From positions 1 to 11,854 of the forward strand of contig JBGAUK010000102.1 of the NCBI GenBank assembly GCA_044228695.1: a DNA stretch of 11,854 nucleotides, in the 5' to 3' direction. The notes beneath the pieces were generated by a model that saw nothing but the letters and a program-made list of their open reading frames with translations, searched no databases and was not told the origin of the DNA. The stretch's first letter is position 1. Each line of letters opens with the position of its first letter. A program made the position numbers and the translations under genes. Positions 6,414 through 11,854 of this stretch are shown one piece after another. Source of the DNA: M0108 sp044228695. GTDB lineage: Bacteria; Pseudomonadota; Gammaproteobacteria; Chromatiales; Chromatiaceae.

Positions 6414-8407
6414 CTCGGTAGGTCTCGGTTGGTTTGTACGTCGTCCCCACCGGGGTCAAGCGCCTGTTCCCGCTTGGCCCAGGTGAATACGAAGCGGCAG
6501 CCGCGCCGCTTGCCCTTCCTATCCGCCAGATCCTCCAGGCGGACGGTACCCCCATGGCCCTCCACCAGCTTCTTGACCAGGGCCAGGCCAATGCCGGTGT
6601 TAACGCCGTAATCCTTGACGCTCAGGGTCTGGAACATGAGAAACACCTTGTCCTGGAACTCCGGGGGTATGCCCGGGCCATCATCCTCGATGGCAAAGTG
6701 CCACAAGTCCCCCAGATCCTGGCCCGAAACCCTGACCCAGCCATGATCACGGTCATGGTGACGAATGGCGTTGGCGATCAGATTGGCGAAGACCTGAGAC
6801 AGATGCAGCCGATCGGTGTGAAGGACCGGCAGTCCCAGGGCAATCTTGACTTTGAAATGACTAGGGGGAGCCAGGGTATCCACGACCTCCGCCACCAGGG
6901 TCCCCACGTCCACTTCCTCCAGGCTCCCCGCCACCCGGCCGATCCGGGAATATTCCAGGAGGCCCTCGATAAGGGCATTCATGCGCGCCACCCGGTCGCG
7001 CAGCAGATCGAGTTGCTCCTGGGTCTCGGGGGTCAGGCGGTCCTGGAGGTCCTCCTTGAGCCATTCCGACAGGTTGGCGATGCCGCGCAGGGGTGCCTTG
7101 AGATCGTGGGAGGCGACATAGGCGAACTGCTCCAGGTCCCGCGCCCGCCGCTCGGACTCGAAGGTACGCCGTTCCACCCGGTGTTCGAGAGTCATGTTGA
7201 GGCACTGCATGGCCTGCTCCGCCCGGCAGCGCTCGGCGATTTCGACGTTAAGGGCCTCGTTGGCGCGGGATAACTCCAGGGTACGCTCCGCCACCAGCCG
7301 CCGCACCTGGCGGTCGCGCCCGGTGAGGGCCAGAAGATAAACACAGGTCAGCAGGGTGAAGACCAGTCCCATGATCGGAATCAGCCAGACCCCCCACCCC
7401 TTGGTCTGGAAGGCGCCGGGCACCGGGGTACAGACCAGGGTCCAGGTCAGATCCCCGGCCTGCACCTGGCCTTGATAAGAAGTGGCGATTGAGTCCGTCA
7501 GCCCGTTGGCCTCGTCCCGAAGGCGGGAGCGATGGACATAGAAAAGGTGTTGCTTCTGGGTGCCGTTCCGAGACCAGAAGGCGATATCCACGCCACTGGG
7601 GCCCAGACTGGCCATGGCCTCATCGATGAGTTCGCCAAACCGGAAGACGCCGATGGCAAAGCCGCGCACCTCCTGATCCTCGATGCCTACCGGCTCGGCA
7701 TCGACATCATTTGGCATCTCCAGCCCCTCGCCTTCCTCGACCCGGGTAAAGACGGGACGATAAATGGAGAAGAGGCTTTCCCCGTCCTGGCCCTGCCGGG
7801 TTTCGGGCTCGCCCACCAGCAGAGTCCGGAGTTCCGCCGCCTTCGACAGGAGTTCCATCACCCGGGGAATGCCCGCCAGGTCCAGGCCCAGCAGGGAAGT
7901 GTTTTCCGGGTAGGGCTGAACGTAGAGAATGGGAAAATGGACAGGCCGCTCCGGAGCTGGCTGGCTCTCGCCGCTGGCGGCCTGATCCTGGACCTGAAAG
8001 CGTGGTATGCGGGGGCGGACCTTGGCGGCGAAATCACGGCGCTGGTCACCGGTCACGCGTGGCGCCCATTGCAGCGACTGAATGATGCGGTTGCGTTTGA
8101 GGGTCGGACCGACGAACTCGCGGAACTGCCGCCGGGTGACCATGGGGGCGGCATCGAAGAAGCTGCCCAAATCCTGCACCAGACCCAGGGAGTAGTCCAA
8201 TTCCCGCTGGATCACCAGCAAGCGGTCCCGGGCGGCCTCGGAGAAGGCGGCGAAGTGCCGCTGATTTTCCAGGTCGGCGATCCGCGCCGAGACCAGCCAG
8301 GTCCCCAGGGCACCCAGGAGGGCCACCACGAAGATGGGGCCATAGCTGCGCCAGAAGGCCGCCGCCTCGGGAAGCCACTCCCCCACCTTGGCCTGGGGCC
8401 ACCTCAT
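6410..8407 (-). CDS. CHASE-domain membrane sensor histidine kinase
   Basis: A 665-residue transmembrane sensor kinase. The first membrane helix is at about 23-41 and the second at about 339-361. They enclose a periplasmic CHASE domain (~70-300) with recognisable pieces IIQSLQWAPRV (108-118) and NTSLLGLDLAGIPRV (169-183). CHASE domains generally bind small ligands; the ligand here is unknown. A coiled-coil linker (~362-425) precedes the HisKA helix with phospho-acceptor His434 in YVASHDLKAPLRGI, then a HATPase domain with N-box NLIANAIRHHD (542-552), G1 box DDGPGI (575-580) and G2 box TGIGLAL (604-610). There is no fused receiver or PAS domain. The ATG at 8407 overlaps the upstream kinase gene's TGA by 4 nt and has GAGG seven bases upstream. 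The next gene is its probable receiver. The last ~20 residues are a polar tail. Confidence 0.96.
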   Translation of the reverse strand: MRWPQAKVGEWLPEAAAFWRSYGPIFVVALLGALGTWLVSARIADLENQRHFAAFSEAARDRLLVIQRELDYSLGLVQDLGSFFDAAPMVTRRQFREFVGPTLKRNRIIQSLQWAPRVTGDQRRDFAAKVRPRIPRFQVQDQAASGESQPAPERPVHFPILYVQPYPENTSLLGLDLAGIPRVMELLSKAAELRTLLVGEPETRQGQDGESLFSIYRPVFTRVEEGEGLEMPNDVDAEPVGIEDQEVRGFAIGVFRFGELIDEAMASLGPSGVDIAFWSRNGTQKQHLFYVHRSRLRDEANGLTDSIATSYQGQVQAGDLTWTLVCTPVPGAFQTKGWGVWLIPIMGLVFTLLTCVYLLALTGRDRQVRRLVAERTLELSRANEALNVEIAERCRAEQAMQCLNMTLEHRVERRTFESERRARDLEQFAYVASHDLKAPLRGIANLSEWLKEDLQDRLTPETQEQLDLLRDRVARMNALIEGLLEYSRIGRVAGSLEEVDVGTLVAEVVDTLAPPSHFKVKIALGLPVLHTDRLHLSQVFANLIANAIRHHDRDHGWVRVSGQDLGDLWHFAIEDDGPGIPPEFQDKVFLMFQTLSVKDYGVNTGIGLALVKKLVEGHGGTVRLEDLADRKGKRRGCRFVFTWAKREQALDPGGDDVQTNRDLPR

Positions 8408-9585
8408 GCCAGGGCCTCGGGATCGGGGGGGAAGCGCTCGCCGATACGGCGCATGACCTCGTCCATGACCTGGCCCACCGTCTCGTTCATGTCCCAGTTC
8501 ACCAGGACCGGAATGTCCGCCTTCTGGGCCTGATCGACCATGAAGGTTTGCAGGGTCCAGATCTCGGACAACATTTCACGGTGACGATCGGAGTCGCGAT
8601 CCGGGGCCTCGCGGCTGCGGCGTTTGAACTGCTCGTCCAACCGCTTGCGCGTCGTCACCGCCAATACCAGAGGCACCAGCACGGACTTGGTCCGCACCTC
8701 CACCAGGTCCAGATAGGTCGGCATCACATGCACGCCATCGACGATGAGGTCGGTTCGTTCCTTGACGGCGCGGACAATGGTCGCCTCCAGGGCCACGCGG
8801 ACCGTGCCGAACTGGGCCAGAAATCCCGCTATGACCGGGTCCTGGGCGGAGGCCGCCGACCCTTCCACCTGGGGCAGGCCCCGCCAGGCGTCAAAACTGG
8901 AATAGCCCAGGGTGGGCGCCACATGGGGCACCAGATAACAGCGGATGATCTCGCGCATCATGTCCGTGGACTGGGTGCGTACGATATCCAGCAGGTAGGC
9001 CAGGCGGGTGGCCAGGGTGCTCTTGCCGGTCCCGGTGGCGCCGCCCAGCAGGATGATGAGGGGCTCGCCGCTATCATTAAAACGGCAGCGCGACAGGAAG
9101 CGGTTGCCCGCATCCTGAAAGCCCCCGGACTTGAGGGTGGCATAGACCACCTGACGCAGTTCCTTGCGCCCCACCTGATTCACGCCCTGCTCACGCAGGC
9201 TAGCGTGGACCAGGGCGGCCCCCCGGGCAGCCACGTCGGAACGGATGCCACAACCCTCCAGATGGCGCGCCAGGACGCCGGTGGAAAAGGGCTCGGACCC
9301 CTCCTGGCGGCGCACCACGACCCGGGAAACCCCGCCACCGGCATCATAGTCGCCGCGGATCTGGGTGCCGAAGCGACGCTCCAACTCCTCGCCCACCAGA
9401 CGCCGCAATTCATTGGTGGACATGACCTCGGTATCGCCATCCAACTGATTACGAAGGCGATTGGCAATGGCATAGGCTTGAGTAAAGGAGATGCCAACAT
9501 CCACCAGCGACTGGACCAGGATGCCGCGCAGGAAGGGCAACCGCTCTCCCGTCGCCGTCTCTACCACTAAGGTCTTACTTGCCAT
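8404..9585 (-). CDS. P-loop kinase resembling 2-phosphoglycerate kinase, with two ATP-cone-like repeats
   Basis: A soluble 393-residue protein. The C-terminal half has a P-loop, GGATGTGKST (181-190), followed by the TQSTDMMREIIR segment (204-215), a hydrophobic strand ending IVDGVH (281-286) and a probable arginine-rich lid (312-330). This is the pattern of archaeal 2-phosphoglycerate kinases (2-phosphoglycerate + ATP to 2,3-bisphosphoglycerate) and of poorly characterised bacterial relatives. The N-terminal half holds two similar ATP-cone-like units (~16-70 and ~99-153), each PF-start, helix, AxxIANRL- or AxLVHASL-like helix, then ELRxxV. ATP-cones sense adenine nucleotides. ATG 9585 was chosen because GGAG lies nine bases upstream; an upstream in-frame GTG at 9612 lacks a site. 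It is the first gene of a four-gene operon with the sensor kinase, receiver and phosphatase. The true substrate is unknown; bacterial members may not use 2-phosphoglycerate. Confidence 0.8.
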   Translation of the reverse strand: MASKTLVVETATGERLPFLRGILVQSLVDVGISFTQAYAIANRLRNQLDGDTEVMSTNELRRLVGEELERRFGTQIRGDYDAGGGVSRVVVRRQEGSEPFSTGVLARHLEGCGIRSDVAARGAALVHASLREQGVNQVGRKELRQVVYATLKSGGFQDAGNRFLSRCRFNDSGEPLIILLGGATGTGKSTLATRLAYLLDIVRTQSTDMMREIIRCYLVPHVAPTLGYSSFDAWRGLPQVEGSAASAQDPVIAGFLAQFGTVRVALEATIVRAVKERTDLIVDGVHVMPTYLDLVEVRTKSVLVPLVLAVTTRKRLDEQFKRRSREAPDRDSDRHREMLSEIWTLQTFMVDQAQKADIPVLVNWDMNETVGQVMDEVMRRIGERFPPDPEALA

Positions 9586-9751
9586 GATTCGGCTCTCCAC
9601 CACCGACGCCACCGGGTGGCGCCAGTAACCTGGACAAAAAACGGAGTCCCAGTAAAGACAATTGGCCGTGGAAATTAGACACCCCTTTGCTCGCGGGGTG
9701 GCGGACCAGGGGCAGGAAGGGCGAACCTGACGTCATCATCCCCGTGCGGGA
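9586..9751 (-). promoter_or_regulatory. Leader of the kinase/two-component operon with a palindrome
   Basis: This 166-bp gap between the lipoprotein stop and the kinase start should carry the operon promoter, but no clear -35/-10 pair is visible. A perfect 6-bp inverted repeat with a 3-nt loop, CGCCAC-CGG-GTGGCG (9607-9621), lies 22 nt before the kinase ATG, upstream of its GGAG ribosome-binding site. It could be a repressor site or an mRNA hairpin. A short ATCCC/GGGAT inverted repeat (centred near 9745) follows the lipoprotein gene. The segment 9671-9690 carries a GAAATTAGACACCCC run discussed as a possible REP-type remnant. Confidence 0.3.
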
Positions 9752-10108
9752 TTATCGCCCCGGCACCTGATCCAGTTGGGCAAAGATGCAATTCAGCACG
9801 GGCTGATTATCGCCGGGCAGAAAGGAATTTATATTCGAGGCGTAGCCGTGACGGTCTATGCGTCCAAAGTAAAGCTTGGAAGTTTGGTCAATAAAGTAGA
9901 TATTCGCGTCGCCATTTTCCACTTGTACCAGGTAATTCAGAGGCTGCCTGCCAATGTCTAATTTGCCGCAGGCTTTGACAAGGCGATCCACGAAGGCATC
10001 GTCGCCAGAATCCTCGACAAGAGAATCCGGGGCGACCAGGGAGCCACCACAGCCAGAAAGCGCCAGTACCGCCAGGATCACCGCCAGGTTGGTGCGCTTC
10101 GATAACAT
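9752..10108 (-). CDS. Small predicted lipoprotein of unknown function
   Basis: A 118-residue protein with a classic lipoprotein signal: basic MLSKRTN, a hydrophobic stretch, then the lipobox LSGC with Cys20 as the predicted lipidated residue. Gly follows at +2, so there is no inner-membrane retention signal and outer-membrane placement is likely. The mature part contains two further cysteines (Cys47 in KACGKL and Cys107 in VLNCIF) that could form a disulfide, and a beta-rich middle (LNYLVQVENGDANIYFIDQ). I do not recognise a family. The frame stays open for 36 codons upstream. The start at 10108 is chosen because AGGAG lies eight bases before it and it places the signal peptide at the N-terminus. 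It is transcribed toward the kinase operon, 166 bp away, and is divergent from the helical protein gene to the right. Confidence 0.8.
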   Translation of the reverse strand: MLSKRTNLAVILAVLALSGCGGSLVAPDSLVEDSGDDAFVDRLVKACGKLDIGRQPLNYLVQVENGDANIYFIDQTSKLYFGRIDRHGYASNINSFLPGDNQPVLNCIFAQLDQVPGR

Positions 10109-10331
10109 GGCCGTTACTCCTGGGGATGGTGTCATGGTTAGAGATGGGTGTTGGACCGAGGCGGCGTGACCGGTACTAGCCAACTTGGGGAACAATCGGG
10201 TCGTTTCGCGGGCCATTTTAGTACCCGCGCGCCCATAGTCCAGCCTCTTTTCAAAATTAGGATTTTATGGCGCTCCCCCCTGACAATGGGGCCCCGGACC
10301 GGCAAATCATTTGATCCCTAGTGGTGTCCCT
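10109..10331. promoter_or_regulatory. Divergent intergenic region between lipoprotein and helical-protein genes
   Basis: These 223 bp should contain promoters for both divergent genes. An AT-richer patch (10248-10268, with TTTTCAAAATTAGGATTTTAT) is the best promoter-like segment, though no spaced -35/-10 pair is convincing on either strand. A perfect 7-bp inverted repeat, GGTACTA (10172-10178) and TAGTACC (10219-10225), is separated by 40 nt. A 5-bp GCGGG/CCCGC hairpin at 10208-10228 overlaps its right arm, so the two folds are mutually exclusive. Function is unknown. Confidence 0.3.
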
Positions 10332-10766
10332 ATGTCCAATCTGATCAAACTCCTTCATCAAACGGCCTCCTTGCGGGCCGATTATCAGCGATTGCACCAG
10401 GATCTCACGGGTCTCTCGGTGCGCCGTCTGCTGTTTCTGGTCCGGCCTGGCGCACGACAGCAAGTGGATGCTCGGTTCCAGCAGCTGTTCCAACGCCTGG
10501 AAGAACTGCGGAAAGAGATGGGGCGCTTGACCCCCGATGACCTCGCCATCCGCAGGGGAGAAGAACTCTGCCAGGCCCTCAAGGACTTCCACCAAGCCTT
10601 GGGCGAGACCCTGAGTCAACTCGAAATCCTCCGCCGGGCGCAAGCCAGCCAAGCCACCAGGGCCCCTGGCAAGGACCGCCCCAGCCTGCTTACCTCCTAT
10701 GACGACGCCCTCCAGTACCAGCGCCGGATGGGGGCCCGGATCAACAACTTGCTTGCCGATCTCTAA
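10332..10766 (+). CDS. Hypothetical helical protein, possibly coiled-coil
   Basis: A 144-residue protein with no signal peptide or membrane helix and no family I recognise. It is almost entirely predicted helix: a long amphipathic stretch (~1-75) rich in Leu, Gln, Arg and Glu with heptad-like leucine spacing, a second helix (~77-105), a polar linker with AsnAla-poor, Pro/Ser content (~106-120), and a final helix (SYDDALQYQRRMGARINNLL). Pro and Gly are rare in the helical parts. ATG 10332 (MSNLIKLL) was chosen; an in-frame TTG at 10311 would add seven unlikely residues. The ribosome-binding site is weak (GGTG about 7-8 nt upstream). Codon use matches neighbours, so it looks like a real gene. 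It stands alone, divergent from the lipoprotein and convergent with napB. A scaffold or regulatory partner role is possible but unsupported. Confidence 0.72.
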   Translation: MSNLIKLLHQTASLRADYQRLHQDLTGLSVRRLLFLVRPGARQQVDARFQQLFQRLEELRKEMGRLTPDDLAIRRGEELCQALKDFHQALGETLSQLEILRRAQASQATRAPGKDRPSLLTSYDDALQYQRRMGARINNLLADL

Positions 10767-10809
10767 AGATCCGCGCCTGCGCGAGCGTGCCCTGGATCAG
10801 CCCCCATGA

Positions 10810-10871
10810 GCGGCGGGGCGTAGCCCCCCCAGCACCATCCGGGTTAGGGGGCTGGACACGCCCCCCGCCGC
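10810..10871. terminator. Strong GC-rich hairpin between convergent genes, candidate bidirectional terminator
   Basis: GCGGCGGGGCGT (10810-10821) pairs with ACGCCCCCCGCCGC (10858-10871) over 12 bp with two bulged C residues. Immediately inside, AGCCCCC (10822-10828) pairs with GGGGGCT (10847-10853). The result is about 19 bp of almost pure G-C pairing around an 18-nt loop. Alternative hairpins compete, for example GGGGGC-TGGACAC-GCCCCC (10847-10865). It starts 44 nt after the helical-protein stop and lies 31 nt beyond the napB stop, as expected for a shared 3' end. No T-tract follows on either strand, so it may instead stabilise 3' ends or be a repeat. Confidence 0.5.
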
Positions 10872-10901
10872 AGATCCCCGCGCCGCCCGCAAGGCCCGGT
10901 G

Positions 10902-11342
10902 TCATTTCAAGGCCGCCGACTGAAATCTGTTTTCAACCAGGGGCTGGGCATCGACCTGGGGTACATGGCATTGGTTGCAGAAGTAGCGGCTGCCCGTTGG
11001 CCGTTCCAGCTTGTTGCCGTTGCGGTCAGTGAAGTGGGACTCGCTCATCTCCACCGACTTGGCTTCGTCTTCCTCCGGGCCCTTCATGTGACACTCCAGG
11101 CAGCCGTTCTCCTTGAGATTAATGGCGTACTTCTCGTTGGTATGGGGAACCAGGGGCGGCTGCTGCTCAAAGTTACGCGGGATATTTTCCTTGTCATTAA
11201 TATACTTGTAGGGCTCCGGCGCTGGCTCTGTCACCGGAATCGGCAGGTCGCCGCGCAAGGACAGGACACCGGCGAGGACTTGCCCCGCCAGCCCCGCCTG
11301 ACCGGCTACCAGGAGGGCCAGAAGGGTTAGGGATGGCTTCAT
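10902..11342 (-). CDS. napB: Periplasmic nitrate reductase, diheme cytochrome c subunit
   Basis: Small electron-transfer subunit of the Nap complex. It passes electrons from the quinol-oxidising membrane module to the NapA molybdoenzyme in the periplasm. The 146-residue length is typical. It has a Sec signal peptide (~1-24), then two c-type heme sites, CLECH (81-85) and CNQCH (122-126). His67 in PPLVPH and His103 in ESHF are the expected distal axial ligands. The GSRYFCNQCHVPQVDA segment and the RPTG before it are characteristic of NapB. The ATG at 11342 overlaps the napH stop by 4 nt, and a GAGAGG ribosome-binding site lies seven bases upstream. It is the last gene of the nap cluster on this strand; a hairpin and a convergent gene follow rather than napC. 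Confidence 0.97.
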   Translation of the reverse strand: MKPSLTLLALLVAGQAGLAGQVLAGVLSLRGDLPIPVTEPAPEPYKYINDKENIPRNFEQQPPLVPHTNEKYAINLKENGCLECHMKGPEEDEAKSVEMSESHFTDRNGNKLERPTGSRYFCNQCHVPQVDAQPLVENRFQSAALK

Positions 11343-11854
11343 GACGACACCTCTCTCTTGTGGTTTTCGCCGCCTAGGGCCGGGCGATGGTTATGGGTAA
11401 AACGGGTAGTGAAGGCAAAGACGTCGCGACCGCAGACATCGATGCAACGTCCACAATTGGTGCAGTGGCCGGACAGGATTACCGGCCCCAGCCCCTTGTC
11501 GGCCCCCTTCAGCGCCGGGCGGATGACCCAGTGCTCGGGGCACACCGCGAAACAGTCCATGCAATCGTCGCAGCGCTCGCGCCGGACCGCGGCGACCCGC
11601 AGCACGGCCGCCGTCCCGACCAGGCCATAGAAGGCGCCGATCGGACAGAGATGGCCGCACCAGGCCCGGCGACCGACGAAGAGATCCAGCAGGAACACCG
11701 CCGCCAGTAGGCCCCAGGCCAGCCCCATCCCAAAGACCAGGCCGCGGTACACCATGGCGACCGGATTTACCAGCTCCCAGGCCAGGCTACCGCTGACCGC
11801 CGCCACCAGCAGGATGGCGCCCAGGAGCCAATAGCGGATCTGATCGGAAAAATG
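11339..11854 (-). CDS. napH: Quinol dehydrogenase membrane subunit NapH, 5'-truncated by window edge
   Basis: The C-terminal 171 residues of NapH; the N-terminus lies beyond the right edge (family length is about 285). NapH is an inner-membrane iron-sulfur protein that with NapG forms a quinol-oxidising route feeding nitrate reduction. Visible parts are the signature WELVNPVAMVYRG, membrane helices around it and around the GMGLAWGLLAAVFLLDL stretch, the CGHLCPIGAFYG loop, and two cytoplasmic 4Fe-4S clusters: CDDCMDCFAVCP, and CTNCGRCIDVCG, whose last Cys is followed by Gly instead of Pro. The frame is open to base 11854; a GTG at 11806 is internal, not a start. The stop overlaps the napB ATG (ATGA), so the two are translationally coupled. 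Upstream nap genes (G, A, D or others) are expected outside the window. Confidence 0.95.
   Translation of the reverse strand, partial: HFSDQIRYWLLGAILLVAAVSGSLAWELVNPVAMVYRGLVFGMGLAWGLLAAVFLLDLFVGRRAWCGHLCPIGAFYGLVGTAAVLRVAAVRRERCDDCMDCFAVCPEHWVIRPALKGADKGLGPVILSGHCTNCGRCIDVCGRDVFAFTTRFTHNHRPALGGENHKREVSS

Noticed and set aside
7532..9570. Long plus-strand frames (333 and 340 codons) antisense to the sensor kinase and the 2PGK-like kinase
   Set aside because: The minus-strand proteins carry full catalytic motifs and coupled starts; the antisense products show composition bias and no family signal.
9586..9612. Upstream GTG start for the 2PGK-like kinase
   Set aside because: It has no ribosome-binding site and falls in a hairpin, while ATG 9585 has GGAG at good spacing.
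10109..10216. 36-codon extension of the lipoprotein
   Set aside because: It would bury the signal peptide inside the protein, and the internal ATG has a strong AGGAG site.

Overview
This 11.9 kb window is a high-GC, gene-dense bacterial chromosome segment. The long single-chain PurL of gammaproteobacterial type, the periplasmic nitrate reductase genes and the lipoprotein signal point to a Gammaproteobacterium. Something like the Chromatiales (purple or colourless sulfur bacteria) would fit, but that narrower placement is inference only. No rRNA, tRNA, CRISPR array, intact insertion sequence or phage gene was seen.

Left end (1-1300): an AT-rich leader with a perfect 13-bp palindrome precedes a plus-strand ten-helix DMT/EamA-family exporter (160-1023). 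It converges on purL. The 277-bp gap between the two stops holds a ~100-bp nested inverted-repeat element (1154-1253) and a possible REP-type remnant.

Centre (1301-9585, all minus strand): reading in the direction of transcription, a P-loop kinase resembling 2-phosphoglycerate kinase with two N-terminal ATP-cone-like repeats (8404-9585) is followed by a membrane CHASE-domain histidine kinase (6410-8407), a receiver-only response regulator (5985-6413) and a histidine (phosphoglycerate-mutase type) phosphatase (5332-5973). The first three overlap by 4 nt (ATGA) and the fourth follows after 11 nt, so this is almost certainly one operon. It pairs a small-molecule-kinase-like enzyme and a phosphatase with a two-component relay that has no DNA-binding output. 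This is the most interesting part of the window. After a 134-bp gap comes purL (1301-5197), the large purine-biosynthesis amidotransferase, probably an independent housekeeping gene.

Right end (9752-11854): a small lipoprotein (9752-10108, minus) is divergent from an unrecognised helical protein (10332-10766, plus). The helical-protein gene converges on napB, with a strong GC-rich hairpin (10810-10871) between the two stops. napB (10902-11342) overlaps the 3' end of napH (11339 to the window edge) by 4 nt. These are the last two genes of a nap cluster that continues beyond the window and shows no napC after napB.
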